64,000 nt of DNA from Deltaproteobacteria bacterium (GCA_019309545.1 JAFDGA010000008.1:1-64000); one strand, 5' to 3'; shown: positions 35,286-44,889, counted from the stretch's first letter. Program-made: numbers and translations. Notes: a model not told the origin generated them from the letters alone.

Positions 35286-35714
35286 TGGCAATGCTCCTGA
35301 TTCATCATGTTTACGGTTGTGAGCAGTGGTGTCTTAATTAAGTTAACATGCGTTTTTTCTCTAGTGCTTAGAGATTGCAGAAATAGTCGAAGTTCGTCCT
35401 CTGGTCTGGTCTTCTCAGCAGAGGCAATATTTAGCTGCTGTTCCCCTCGATATCAGGAACGATTTCCACATCAGGACCAACCTCCTGGATTAATCTGGCC
35501 AGAGCCGCTTTGCCGATGTTATTATATACTCCGGTGACAGTGACTTTTTCATCATATCTTGGGCAACCCAGTCGATGACCTGTTGGCGCATGATCCCTGG
35601 AAAGATTTGTTCCGGGGATTCCATGCCGGTGGCATAACGCTTTTTGAGCTTCCGACGCAGCTGCCGGCTATAGGCTCGCAGCACATTCTGGATCTGATAG
35701 CTGGTTATGGTCAT
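35282..35714 (-). pseudogene. FlgM-associated protein (DVU0524-like) with two frameshifts
   Basis: The intact first part is MTITSYQIQNVLRAYSRQLR, the opening I know for the DVU0524 family, encoded next to flgM in deltaproteobacteria. The frame then dies at 35490. Adding one A to the five-A run (35545-35549 on this strand) restores KKVTVTGVYNNIGKAALARL; adding one G to the four-G run at 35443-35446 restores EGEQQLNIASAEKTRPEDELR and runs to a TGA at 35282-35284 that overlaps the flgM ATG. The rebuilt protein has 144 residues. Both breaks are homopolymer contractions, so a consensus error is as likely as decay. Confidence 0.65.
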
Positions 35715-35795
35715 GACTGGCCCTTTAACTTTACTTATCGGACCAAAGCCATAAATCTTGAAAACTTTATAGTACTTTGCTCATCAATCCAATTT

Positions 35796-36797
35796 TTATG
35801 GTGACCCTGCTCCTGGCCACCACAGGTAAAAAAATTCTGGCAATGATTCTATAGCCTTGGCTTCGGCCAGCCATTCCGGGAGACCAACCCTTGGCGGTCC
35901 CCCGGCCAGTAATAATGAATAAATATTGTTTACATAAGCCTCCGGACGATGATACCTAACCACCCGCGCCTCTTTCAACCCCGCCTGTTCCCGGGCTAAT
36001 TCCAAGGCCTCATCCAGATAGCCGACCTTATCGATCAATCGATGGGTTAAGGCTTGAGAGGCGGTGAAAATGCGGCCATCGGCGCATTTTAAGACTTCGG
36101 ATCGACTGAGCTGACGATTTTCGGCCACTACTGTCACAAAACGGCCGTAGAAATCATCGATGATCCCCTGCATCAGGAATTCCTCCTGGGAGGTGGCAGG
36201 TCGGAAGGGGGACCACAGATCCTTCAATTCTCCGGCTTTGACCAGTTCAGTATCCACGCCGAGTTTATCCATCAACCCCTTAACATTGAACTTTAAGGCC
36301 AACACCCCGATAGAGCCAATGATACTGGTAGGCTGGGCCACGATCGTATCAGCCGCCTGAGCTACATAGTAGCCTCCCGAGGCTGCCAGCCCCATCACCC
36401 AGGCAACCATTTTGACCTGATGGTCTTCTTTGAATTGCACCAGCTCATGGTAGATCAGGTCAGCGGCGTTAACCGTGCCCCCCGGACTATGCAGCCGCAG
36501 CACCACGGCCTTGACTCGCTTATCCTTAGAAGCCTTTTTTAGTTCCTCCTTGACCCGGGTGGGCAGACTGACCGGGCCCCCTAGCCCCAGCCAGCGGGTG
36601 GGGGACTGCTCCAGGAGCATCCCGGATATATCCAGCAATAGAATCTTATCCCGGCCCTGTCCGGCAACAACCTTTTCTTTCAGGGGAGCAGGCTCTTCCC
36701 ACAGGGACACCTTAACCGTCACACAGCCAAGGCCTACTCCCCAAAGCACTATAATGGCAAAAATAAATCTAATCAAGCTCTTTGGCATAACGCTCAT
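35796..36797 (-). CDS. sppA: signal peptide peptidase SppA, short form
   Basis: A 333-residue membrane-bound serine protease. An N-terminal membrane segment (5-27) ends at a lipobox-like GLGC. The catalytic serine is in GLAASGGYYVAQAAD and the lysine in VKAGELKDLWSPFR, with RLHSPGGTV before. It degrades cleaved signal peptides in the membrane. The 36 kDa form is the single-domain SppA of many bacteria. It is divergent from the Sir2 gene. Confidence 0.93.
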   Translation of the reverse strand: MSVMPKSLIRFIFAIIVLWGVGLGCVTVKVSLWEEPAPLKEKVVAGQGRDKILLLDISGMLLEQSPTRWLGLGGPVSLPTRVKEELKKASKDKRVKAVVLRLHSPGGTVNAADLIYHELVQFKEDHQVKMVAWVMGLAASGGYYVAQAADTIVAQPTSIIGSIGVLALKFNVKGLMDKLGVDTELVKAGELKDLWSPFRPATSQEEFLMQGIIDDFYGRFVTVVAENRQLSRSEVLKCADGRIFTASQALTHRLIDKVGYLDEALELAREQAGLKEARVVRYHRPEAYVNNIYSLLLAGGPPRVGLPEWLAEAKAIESLPEFFYLWWPGAGSP

Positions 36798-36888
36798 GAT
36801 TCCCTCGAGCTTTATAGTTTGTATAGCTTTTATAATCTCAATTTATCCAGAAATGAAAGCAAATTTGTCACAATTTTTCAACTTTTCC

Positions 36889-36918
36889 TTGTCATTAGCA
36901 CTTTTAAGGTTTTATGAT
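36889..36918 (+). promoter_or_regulatory. sigma-70-type promoter for the Sir2 gene
   Basis: TTGTCA at 36889-36894, an 18-base spacer and TATGAT at 36913-36918, each five of six to consensus. It lies 33 bases before the ATG of the deacylase gene. Predicted from sequence. Confidence 0.5.
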
Positions 36919-36950
36919 TTTTAAAAACTACGTAGGGGGACCGAGAGACT

Positions 36951-37724
36951 ATGGCAGAACCTAAAAGCCGTTATCAGTCCCGGGAAGCAAGCATGCAACA
37001 GTTGGCCAAGCGTCTGCAGAGCTCCCAGCGGGTGGTGGTCCTGACTGGGGCCGGAATCTCCCAGGAGAGCGGAATACCGACCTTTCGCGGCCCCGAAGGT
37101 CTGTGGCGGCAACATCGCCCGGAAGAGCTGGCTACCCCGGCGGCGTTTCGCCGAAATCCCCAACTGGTGTGGGAATGGTATGATTGGCGCCGCAGTCTGA
37201 TCGCCACCAAACAGCCCAATCCGGCTCATCACGCTCTGGTTGCATTAGAAAACGAGACCCCCGAATTCACCTTAATAACTCAAAATGTCGATGGCTTACA
37301 TGGGTTGGCGGGATCAAAGCGGCTGCTGGAGATTCATGGCAACCTCTGGCAGGTGCGTTGCCAGGAGTGTGGCCGGGTCCGCGAAGACCGGCGAGTGCCA
37401 CTGCCGCTGTTGCCTTATTGTCCGGAATGCGGCGGCCTGTTGCGGCCTAATGTGGTGTGGTTCGGGGAGTCGCTCGATGAAACCATTCTGCGCCAGGCTC
37501 AGTTAGCTCTGCAACAGGCCCAGGTTATGCTGGTGGTCGGGACCTCGGCCGTGGTCCAACCCGCAGCTTCCTTTGCCTATTGGGCCCAGCAGGCGGGGGC
37601 TGCCATTGCGGAATTCAACCTGGAGCCGACGCCCTTGACTCAGCATGCAGACTGGGCCTTCTCCGGCCGGGCCGGAGAACTGTTGCCGCAACTGCTTACC
37701 CGGCTCAGGGCTGACCTGGCTTAA
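36951..37724 (+). CDS. NAD-dependent protein deacylase (sirtuin)
   Basis: A 257-residue Sir2-family protein. VVLTGAGISQESGIPTFRG binds NAD, TQNVDGLH is the NAD ribose loop, and the catalytic histidine is in LEIHGNLW. Four cysteines (CQECG and CPECGG) hold the zinc. It removes acyl groups from lysines of proteins such as acetyl-CoA synthetase. The usual CobB length is about 240-270 residues. It is a single gene. Confidence 0.93.
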   Translation: MAEPKSRYQSREASMQQLAKRLQSSQRVVVLTGAGISQESGIPTFRGPEGLWRQHRPEELATPAAFRRNPQLVWEWYDWRRSLIATKQPNPAHHALVALENETPEFTLITQNVDGLHGLAGSKRLLEIHGNLWQVRCQECGRVREDRRVPLPLLPYCPECGGLLRPNVVWFGESLDETILRQAQLALQQAQVMLVVGTSAVVQPAASFAYWAQQAGAAIAEFNLEPTPLTQHADWAFSGRAGELLPQLLTRLRADLA

Positions 37725-37956
37725 TTTAATTAGCTTCCTTAAGACGCTAAATTGAAAACTTGAGAAACATCTAACTTGCTGATACTATGCCATCTTCCAA
37801 CCTCCCAATCGAATTTACCTTCTTAAGCAAATATTAGGGTGTGAGTGGCATCCCATTATGAACGGGAGTCCGATGGGTTATAATAAGAGTTGACGCCGCG
37901 GGTCATTCTCAGTAAACATAATTTCAGACTGCCGTCCCTGGGAGGTCTCGGAGATC

Positions 37957-38697
37957 ATGCTAAAAAGCCTGTGGTTTAATTTCTGGTTGGTCTTTTTGAC
38001 CATATTCGGGGGCATAGCGGTCATCCTGTTAGCGTTGCATGACCGCCAGGGGAATCGGGTCCATGAGATCGGCCGGTGGTGGGCCAGAACTTTGTTAAAA
38101 ATAGCCGGGGTTGCTGTTTCCATCCAGGGGTTGGAGCATCTGGCTCCTGATCGCTCTTATATTTTCGCGGCCAATCATCAGAGCCAATTTGATATCTTCG
38201 TGCTCCAGGCCTATTTGCCCGGTCAGTTCCGATGGCTGGCCAAGGTTGAACTTTTTTCTGTCCCCATCTTTGGCAAGGCCCTCAGACTGATGGGAAGTCT
38301 GCCGATTGACCGCAGTAATCGGCAGACAGCGATCAAAAGCCTGGATCAGGCCGCGGCCAAGGTCCAGGGTGGGACTTCGATCATCATTTTCCCCGAGGGC
38401 ACCCGGGGGGCTACCGGACAGTTGTTACCCTTTAAAAAGGGCGGCTTCGTCCTGGCGATTAAATCCGGCCAGCCGATCGTGCCGGTAAGTATCAGTGGTA
38501 CCCAGTTTATCCAACCTCGGGGGGTGCTGCGCATCCATCCGGGGCCGGTAAAAGTGGTTTTGGGTCCTCCTTTGGAGACCACCGCCTATACTCTTAACCG
38601 TAAACAGGAACTGATGGCGGAGTTGCGGGCCGCCATCGAAAGAAATTTGGATCCTAATTACCCCTATTGCCGAGCTTCTGAAACGAGGGTGACCTAA
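37957..38697 (+). CDS. plsC: 1-acyl-sn-glycerol-3-phosphate acyltransferase
   Basis: A 246-residue membrane-linked acyltransferase. The catalytic NHQSQFD (an HxxxxD motif), the LPIDRSN block and FPEGTRG are all present. PlsC adds the second acyl chain in phosphatidic acid synthesis. An N-terminal membrane helix (5-25) anchors it. A weak ribosome site, GGGAGG, lies 14 bases before the ATG. It is followed within 5 bases by the RNase J gene. Confidence 0.94.
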   Translation: MLKSLWFNFWLVFLTIFGGIAVILLALHDRQGNRVHEIGRWWARTLLKIAGVAVSIQGLEHLAPDRSYIFAANHQSQFDIFVLQAYLPGQFRWLAKVELFSVPIFGKALRLMGSLPIDRSNRQTAIKSLDQAAAKVQGGTSIIIFPEGTRGATGQLLPFKKGGFVLAIKSGQPIVPVSISGTQFIQPRGVLRIHPGPVKVVLGPPLETTAYTLNRKQELMAELRAAIERNLDPNYPYCRASETRVT

Positions 38698-38701
38698 ACC
38701 G

Positions 38702-40390
38702 ATGTCCATTTCCCAACCATTTCCCGCCGCCAACGGGCCTTGGGTGGACCTGGTTTTTTTAGGCGGCCTGGGTGAAATTGGCCTCAATATGATGGTGTTT
38801 GAGAGTTCCGAGGATCTGATCATCATTGATGCCGGCATCATGTTCCCGGAAGACTATATGTTGGGAATTGATATTGTTATCCCTGATTTTTCATATATCC
38901 GGGAGCGCCGCCAGAAGGCAGCCGCCCTGATCCTGACCCATGGTCATGAGGACCATATCGGCGCGGTGCCTTTCCTCCTGAAAGAGATTTCCTTGCCAGT
39001 TTATGGCACTGCCCTCACTCTGGAGTTGGTCAAGGAGAAACTTAAAGAACACCGAATGTTAGACCAAGCCGACCTGCGGCTTATCCAACCGCGGCATCCA
39101 CTGCCCTTGGGACCGTTTGAGTTCGATTTTATCAGGGTTTCCCATAGCATTGTGGATGGCGTGGGGTTAGCCGTTAATACCCCGGTGGGAACCTTTATTC
39201 ATTCCGGTGATTTCAAGATCGATTCGACCCCGATGACCAGTGAGATAACCGATCTCAACCGTTTTGCGGAATACGGTGAGAAGGGAGTGCTGGCCCTGCT
39301 GTCGGATTCGACTAATGCGGAGCGGCCCGGATACACCATGTCTGAGCGAGATATCGGGGAGACCCTGGAGGGGCTTTTCCGAGAGGCGCGGGGGCGGATA
39401 ATTATTGCCGTTTTCGCCTCGCATATCCCCCGCCTGCAACAGATAGTCCATCTGGCGGCCAAGTTTAACCGCAAGCTGCTCTTTAACGGCAAGAGTATGG
39501 CCATTAATGTTCGGATTGCCAAGGAACTGGGCTTCCTAAAGATCCCTCCGGAACAGGAAATCACCGTCAGCCAGCTCAAACACTTGCCGGATAAGGAAGT
39601 GGTCATTGTCACCACCGGCAGCCAGGGGGAACCCATGAGTGCTTTGGCCCGCATCGCCCTGGACTCCCATAAACACATCCACATTAAGGCCGGAGACTTG
39701 GTGATTCTGTCTTCCAAATTCATTCCGGGCAACGAAAAGGCCATCAGCACCGTGATCAACAATCTCTATCGGCTGGGAGCGGAGGTGGTCTACGAAGAGG
39801 TAGCCGATATTCATGTCTCCGGCCATGCCTCCCAGGAGGAATTAAAGCTGTTGATCAATCTCACCAAACCGCAATATTTTATCCCCATCCATGGAGAACT
39901 ACGCCACCTGATCAAACATACCCAGGTGGCCAAATCTTTGGGGATTGCTAAGGAACGGCTATTACTGGCGCGCAACGGCGACCGGTTGCGGTTTGATGCC
40001 ACCGGCGGCCGCGTGTTAGATCAGGTGGATGTAGGGCGGGTATTTGTTGATGGCAAAGGAGTGGGGGACGTCAGCCAGATTGTTCTGCGCGACCGCCGCC
40101 ATCTGGCTGAAGACGGCTTGGTCATCGCCGTGGTAGCTGTGGATGCCCGGGAAGGGAAGATAGTGTCCGGTCCGGATCTGGTCTCCCGGGGCTTTGTGTT
40201 TGAAGAGGAACAGACCCCGATGCTGACTACGGCGCGCGAGATCATTAAGGAAATTGTCTCTCGGGCCTTGCTAGAACCCACCCAGGATTGGTTGGAAATC
40301 CAGATCCAGATCGGCAAGGCGCTGCGCAAGTATTTCTTTAAACTCCTGGAACGGCGGCCGATGATTCTGCCTTTAGTGCTGACCTTATAA
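38702..40390 (+). CDS. rnj: ribonuclease J
   Basis: A 562-residue metallo-beta-lactamase/beta-CASP RNase. The zinc motif is ILTHGHEDHIGA, followed by IHSGDFKID and the beta-CASP motif SDSTNAERPG; VSGHASQEEL is a further zinc part. RNase J has 5'-3' exonuclease and endonuclease activity in mRNA decay and rRNA maturation. Full length with its C-terminal domain. It is in an operon with plsC. Confidence 0.94.
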   Translation: MSISQPFPAANGPWVDLVFLGGLGEIGLNMMVFESSEDLIIIDAGIMFPEDYMLGIDIVIPDFSYIRERRQKAAALILTHGHEDHIGAVPFLLKEISLPVYGTALTLELVKEKLKEHRMLDQADLRLIQPRHPLPLGPFEFDFIRVSHSIVDGVGLAVNTPVGTFIHSGDFKIDSTPMTSEITDLNRFAEYGEKGVLALLSDSTNAERPGYTMSERDIGETLEGLFREARGRIIIAVFASHIPRLQQIVHLAAKFNRKLLFNGKSMAINVRIAKELGFLKIPPEQEITVSQLKHLPDKEVVIVTTGSQGEPMSALARIALDSHKHIHIKAGDLVILSSKFIPGNEKAISTVINNLYRLGAEVVYEEVADIHVSGHASQEELKLLINLTKPQYFIPIHGELRHLIKHTQVAKSLGIAKERLLLARNGDRLRFDATGGRVLDQVDVGRVFVDGKGVGDVSQIVLRDRRHLAEDGLVIAVVAVDAREGKIVSGPDLVSRGFVFEEEQTPMLTTAREIIKEIVSRALLEPTQDWLEIQIQIGKALRKYFFKLLERRPMILPLVLTL

Positions 40391-40455
40391 AAATCGCTTT
40401 CGTGATTCACTTGGTGCCGAGCCAGTGATTCACCAGTGGTAGAGTCTTAGCGCTA

Positions 40456-40485
40456 TTGACAAAATCGACTCGGCACATTTATATT
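40456..40485 (+). promoter_or_regulatory. sigma-70-type promoter for htpX
   Basis: A perfect TTGACA at 40456-40461, an 18-base spacer and TATATT at 40480-40485 (five of six). The htpX start follows 62 bases later. The candidate has no clear heat-shock (sigma-32) signature. Confidence 0.55.
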
Positions 40486-40547
40486 AAAGATAAATCTGAC
40501 TATCAATCACCATGGATTGGCTGTTTATAGCCAACGGAGGTAGGTTC

Positions 40548-41390
40548 ATGAGCAATCAGATAAAAACGGTTCTGTTGTTAGGAGCCTTGACCGGCCTGAT
40601 CCTCTTTATGGGCCAAGTCATTGGTGGCACCCGGGGGGTTCAGATTGCCCTGATTCTGGCCTTGGCGATGAATTTTTTCAGTTACTGGTATTCGGATAAG
40701 ATTGTCCTGCGGCTATATCGGGCGCAAGAGGTCAGCCCCCAGGAGGCCCCGGAGCTACATGCGATGGTCGGAGAATTGGCCCGCGAGGCCCAAGTGCCGA
40801 TGCCGCGGGTTTATGTGGTTCCGAGCGAAACCCCTAATGCCTTTGCCACCGGTCGCAACCCCCAACATGCCGCGGTGGCGGTTACCAGTGGCATCCTGAA
40901 ACTCCTTTCCCCCACGGAACTGAAAGGAGTGTTGGCCCATGAGATGGGGCATGTCAAAAATCGTGACATCCTCATTCAAACGGTGGCCGCTACTCTGGGT
41001 GGAGCCATTACTTATCTGGCTTATATGGCCCAATGGGCGGCCATTTTTGGCGGGCGGGATGACGAGGAAGGCGGCGGCGTTTTGGGGGCGCTCGCTATGG
41101 CCATCCTGGCTCCGATTGCGGCCATGCTGATTCAGATGGCCATCTCCCGGTCGCGGGAGTACATGGCTGACGCCACCGGGGCCAGACTGTGCCACAATCC
41201 CCAAGCCCTGGCCAGCGCCTTGGAGAAATTGGCCTATGGCAACCAGAGGATTCCCATGCAGGCCAACCCCAGTACCGCGCACATGTTCATTGTCAACCCG
41301 CTGACCGGCGGTGGGCTGATGAGCTGGTTCAGCACTCATCCGCCCATTGAGGAACGGGTCGCCCGGCTCCGGGCCATGCGCAGATATTAA
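40548..41390 (+). CDS. htpX: membrane metalloprotease HtpX
   Basis: A 280-residue M48 peptidase. Two N-terminal membrane segments (8-28, 32-50) precede the catalytic [13 protein letters not shown]; the third zinc ligand glutamate is in [11 protein letters not shown]. HtpX degrades damaged membrane proteins with FtsH. The start is placed at the ATG at 40548 because GGAGGT lies eight bases upstream; the longer ORF starting at 40512 would add 12 residues without a good site. C-terminal [13 protein letters not shown] is typical. Confidence 0.95.
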   Translation: MSNQIKTVLLLGALTGLILFMGQVIGGTRGVQIALILALAMNFFSYWYSDKIVLRLYRAQEVSPQEAPELHAMVGELAREAQVPMPRVYVVPSETPNAFATGRNPQHAAVAVTSGILKLLSPTELKGVLAHEMGHVKNRDILIQTVAATLGGAITYLAYMAQWAAIFGGRDDEEGGGVLGALAMAILAPIAAMLIQMAISRSREYMADATGARLCHNPQALASALEKLAYGNQRIPMQANPSTAHMFIVNPLTGGGLMSWFSTHPPIEERVARLRAMRRY

Positions 41391-41424
41391 GCCAACCGGA
41401 TAGCACGACCTTAAAGGATGAACG

Positions 41425-41462
41425 GGGTCATTTGCCGCGGCAGATGATCCTTTAATTTTTTT
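41425..41462 (+). terminator. strong intrinsic terminator after htpX
   Basis: GGGTCATTTGCC at 41425-41436 pairs with GGCAGATGATCC at 41439-41450 over 12 base pairs including two G-U pairs, followed by TTTAATTTTTTT. This is a clear rho-independent terminator for the htpX transcript. Confidence 0.85.
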
Positions 41463-41553
41463 CCAGGGTGAAGGATATAGTCCAATTCTAAAATCTGTTA
41501 ACCGAAAACTGAAAGCAGTGTAGCAACCTTCAACCCAGATCTGGGGGATTGGG

Positions 41554-42285
41554 GTGAAAAGGCAATTACAGATTTTAACCGTCATTCTATGCTGCGGCTT
41601 TATGGTCATCGCTTCTCAGGCTCAAGAAAATCTGCTGACCCAGGGGATGACCGCCTATCAACAATCGCAATATGCCACGGCGGTTGAGTTATTAGGGCAA
41701 TATCTGAAGGATCATCCCGACGCCGCGGAGGCCAGCCGCTATCTGGCCCTGGCCCTCACCAGACTGGAGCACCACCGCGAGGCCTTATCGGCCCTGGATC
41801 AGGGACTGGCTCAAAATCCCCAAAGTATCCCTTTACTCCTGGAGAGGGGGAAACTTTTGGCCAGATTGAAGCAGCATTCAGAGGCCATCGCCGCCTTTTC
41901 GCAGGTCATTGCCCTGGACCCCAAGAACCCGGAAGCTTGGAAAGAACGGGGGGTCAGTCAGGCCCAAGAGGGCCGTTTTGCCGAGGCCCTAAACGATCTC
42001 AACCAGGCTGCCGCTCTCAATCCCAAGGATCCCTGGGTTTTTAACCATCGAGGGATGGTAAAATTTTGCCAGGGGGACTACCAAGCCGCGGTGGCTGATT
42101 TTACCCAATCCATCCGCCTGGGGCCCGATTTGCCGCACGCCTACTTTTTCCGCGGCAATCTATATCTACACCATCTGCACCAGAAGGATAAGGCCCTGGC
42201 TGATTACCGTCGGGGCTGTCAACTGGGCCATCCGCTATGTTGCAATGAATTGGAAAAATTACAGACCAGCCCGGCCAACCATTAG
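41554..42285 (+). CDS. exported TPR protein
   Basis: A 243-residue protein with a signal sequence (KRQLQILTVILCCGFMVIAS, then QAQE). It has five TPR units, including AYQQSQYATAVELLGQYLKD, PLLLERGKLLARLKQHSEAI and WVFNHRGMVKFCQGDYQAAV. The start is GTG at 41554. TPR modules bind proteins; no partner can be named. It is convergent with fdhD. Confidence 0.8.
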   Translation: MKRQLQILTVILCCGFMVIASQAQENLLTQGMTAYQQSQYATAVELLGQYLKDHPDAAEASRYLALALTRLEHHREALSALDQGLAQNPQSIPLLLERGKLLARLKQHSEAIAAFSQVIALDPKNPEAWKERGVSQAQEGRFAEALNDLNQAAALNPKDPWVFNHRGMVKFCQGDYQAAVADFTQSIRLGPDLPHAYFFRGNLYLHHLHQKDKALADYRRGCQLGHPLCCNELEKLQTSPANH

Positions 42286-42320
42286 GTTCTGCGGGGTGAT
42301 CGGCTTAACCGTCCCTTAAA

Positions 42321-43136
42321 TTAGGCCGAAAGATCGATCAGCCTCTCGGGATGGCTGTAGATATTCATTCGGTTGCCTCGTACAAAACCGGCCAGGGTGA
42401 GGCCCAGGGCCTCTCCCAGGCGGATGGCCAAGTGGGTGGGGGCGGAGACCGCCGCCAGGATGGGTATCCCGGCCCGGGCTGCCTTGAACATCATTTCATA
42501 ACTGACCCTGCCGCTCAACAAGGTAATCTTGTCATGTAACGGAAGGCCTTCCAGCAAGGCCCGGCCTATGACCTTATCAAAGGCATTATGGCGGCCCACA
42601 TCTTCGGCACTGAGGATAATATCGCCCTGGACATTAGCCACGGCAACGGCATGAGTAGCGCCGGTCCGCTGGAAGAGCTCCTGTCGCAAGGGAAGCCGGG
42701 CCATCAGGGCGAGCAAATCATCGGCCTTGATCTGAAGCTCACGGTTGAGGGGCGGGAACCGGCTTGCCAACTCGGCATTCCAGTCCCCGCCGCCGCGGTC
42801 CTTTAAAAGGACAATGGGCAAGTCCGGAGCCGCACTCCGGGTCCTGGCCGATTCCGTCAGCCCGATTTCGACCACGGCCCAGGACCGGCCAGCCTCTGGG
42901 TCGGGAGGATAAAATTCAATGGCGGCGATGTCAGCTAAACCGCCAATGACTCCGGCAGTGAATAAGAAGCCCAGGGCCAGAGGCTTCTCCTGGCCAGGCA
43001 GGTAGAGCCGATATTGACAACTGTTCCCCTCGATGCTAATGGCCAACAGCTCCTCTACAACTACCGGTTCTTCCATGGCTACCAGCTCTGAGGGGGAGTA
43101 TTTCCAAACCCTGGCCTTGGCGATCTGGCTGAGCAT
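42321..43136 (-). CDS. fdhD: FdhD-like protein lacking the usual cysteines
   Basis: A 271-residue member of the FdhD family. SAEDVGRHNAFDKVIGRALL and TLLSGRVSYEMMFKAARAGIPILAAVSAPTHL-type end region identify it. FdhD transfers sulfur from IscS to the molybdenum cofactor of formate dehydrogenase through conserved cysteines. The expected GCGGG or CGxCG region reads KDRGGGDWN, with Arg114 where cysteine is expected; the only cysteine is C40. So either the protein is inactive in sulfur transfer or it uses another residue. No formate dehydrogenase gene adjoins. Confidence 0.88.
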   Translation of the reverse strand: MLSQIAKARVWKYSPSELVAMEEPVVVEELLAISIEGNSCQYRLYLPGQEKPLALGFLFTAGVIGGLADIAAIEFYPPDPEAGRSWAVVEIGLTESARTRSAAPDLPIVLLKDRGGGDWNAELASRFPPLNRELQIKADDLLALMARLPLRQELFQRTGATHAVAVANVQGDIILSAEDVGRHNAFDKVIGRALLEGLPLHDKITLLSGRVSYEMMFKAARAGIPILAAVSAPTHLAIRLGEALGLTLAGFVRGNRMNIYSHPERLIDLSA

Positions 43137-43216
43137 GGCCTTATTTTAAGGTAAGCGGGCAGTTATCCATAATCGATGGCCAGTTTAAACCAACTGCCAA
43201 AGCTAACCACTGACCA

Positions 43217-43801
43217 CTAATCACTTTCCGACTTTCTCTTCTGTTTAAGTTTTTTACCGGCCTCCCAGGCCGTCCCGGCATGGGCCCCGACCGTCCAGTA
43301 GCTATTGTCCGGCATGGATAATACTAAAGGATTCATCTTCTGGATGTCGGGCCTGCCGTCCGTCAGGTATCGTTCTTCGGTATAGGCCCCGACAATTTCA
43401 CCCAGGAAAAGCTCGTTATTGGGCAGGGCCACAGTGTCGATCAGGCGGCATTCCAGGCAAAGCGGGCATTTTTTAATCATCGGGGCATTTTCCAGTTCGC
43501 CATAAAAGACCTCGAAAAGGCCTGATTTATCGGCTACCCGTCCAGAGACCATGCCGCAGTAGTCGGTCTCGACTACCATATCGGCACTGGGAAAATTGAC
43601 GCTGAAGCAGCCATTTTCTCTAATGCCTGGCGTAGTAAAATGCCGCCGGTTGATGGCCACGGCCATAATGGCCGGTTTGTAGTTGACCCTGGCCAGCCAG
43701 GCCACGGCCATAAAATTGATCCGGCCCCCGACCATGGCGCCCAACAGCGACACCGGCATGGGATAAGGGCTAACATTGGTGCCAATATTGATTTTCTCCA
43801 T
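43217..43801 (-). CDS. flavin reductase-like FMN-binding protein
   Basis: A 194-residue protein of the flavin reductase/FMN-binding split barrel family, with PYPMPVSLLGAMVGGRINFMAVAWL at the start and NRRHFTTPGIRENGCFSVNFP, matching the family used in anaerobes (flavoredoxin-like). The start at 43801 (MEKINIG) has AAAGGAG 10 bases before it; an upstream ATG would add 7 residues. Flavoredoxin in Desulfovibrio transfers electrons in sulfur metabolism; whether this one does is unknown. Confidence 0.87.
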   Translation of the reverse strand: MEKINIGTNVSPYPMPVSLLGAMVGGRINFMAVAWLARVNYKPAIMAVAINRRHFTTPGIRENGCFSVNFPSADMVVETDYCGMVSGRVADKSGLFEVFYGELENAPMIKKCPLCLECRLIDTVALPNNELFLGEIVGAYTEERYLTDGRPDIQKMNPLVLSMPDNSYWTVGAHAGTAWEAGKKLKQKRKSESD

Positions 43802-43908
43802 ACCCATCATCTCCTTTGCCAAAAGTCTGTCTGGTCCCGGTTCCCATGTTGTCTAAGCAGCCATGGTTGTTAACCTTGGGTTTGGGCCTAAGGTATCTTT
43901 AAGTTTGC

Positions 43909-44739
43909 TCAACCCCAACGCAGCTTGGTCCGTAGGATTTCAAAATAGCTTTTCGAAGGCGATTTCACCAGTCGGATAGACTTGGCGGCTTTGCGGATCT
44001 CAACCCGATCCTGAGGTTGGAGGGCCAAGCCGATCTGGCCATCAAAGGTTAGATAAACATCACGGCTTTTGGCATCCATGGCCACCGTGATGGTTACTGA
44101 ATCAGGCAGGATAATGGGGCGGTTAGTCAATGTGAAAGGGCAGATCGGAATCAGTGTTATGGTTTTCAGGGTGGGGTAAACAATCGGTCCGCCCGCTGCC
44201 AGGGTGTAGGCGGTGGAGCCGGTCGGGGTGGAGACGATCAGGCCATCGGCACGATAGGTGGTCAGGTATTCATCGTCGATAAAGGTATCCAACTCCACGA
44301 TCCGGGCCAACGCCCCTTTATTGATCACCACATCATTTAAGACGCACTGCTGTTCCAGCTTTTTCCCGCCCCGGATAACGGTGGCGGCCAGCAGCATCCG
44401 TTTTTCAATGACAAAATCGTGTCCCAGGATCTGTTCGATGACCGGATAGAGCTCTCTTAAGGCGATCTCGGTGATAAACCCCAGACCGCCGACATTGACC
44501 CCTAAAATTGGAATGCCTTGCTGGCCATAATGCCGGGCGGCACTGAGCAAGGTCCCGTCTCCACCCATGACCACGATCATTTCGGTTCCGGCTGGCAGAT
44601 TGGGAATCTGTGGTTCAGGTTCATTTTCGAACAGCGCTGCCTTTACCCCTTTGGCAGTCAGCCAGTCTTTGAACTCTTTCCCGGCCTGATAGGCATCGGA
44701 TTTGTGTTTTTTAGTAATAATGGCCAATTGTTGAATCAT
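43909..44739 (-). CDS. nadK: NAD kinase
   Basis: A 276-residue ATP-NAD kinase. VVMGGDGTLLSAARHYG is the GGDGT motif, VLNDVVINKGALARIVELD the second block, and VSTPTGSTAYTLAAGGPIV the third. It makes NADP from NAD. Length is normal. It is divergent from the aminotransferase gene. Confidence 0.95.
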   Translation of the reverse strand: MIQQLAIITKKHKSDAYQAGKEFKDWLTAKGVKAALFENEPEPQIPNLPAGTEMIVVMGGDGTLLSAARHYGQQGIPILGVNVGGLGFITEIALRELYPVIEQILGHDFVIEKRMLLAATVIRGGKKLEQQCVLNDVVINKGALARIVELDTFIDDEYLTTYRADGLIVSTPTGSTAYTLAAGGPIVYPTLKTITLIPICPFTLTNRPIILPDSVTITVAMDAKSRDVYLTFDGQIGLALQPQDRVEIRKAAKSIRLVKSPSKSYFEILRTKLRWG

Positions 44740-44889
44740 TGTCGGTTACTTTTCGATAGTTGTAGTTGCCAGTGTTCCACACCGGACCAGGGAAAAAGCC
44801 TAAGTTTTGGGTCTAAGACTCACTAATATCAGGCTTGGCCGGGATTTCCGTTAAATTCGTCAAGATCTCCTGAGCAGATTGAGTTACCG

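Noticed and set aside
35541-35565. Programmed -1 frameshift site at GAAAAAG on the minus strand
   Set aside because: The ideal A AAA AAG heptamer is not present, and a second unrelated frame change follows, so programmed shifting is less likely than indels.
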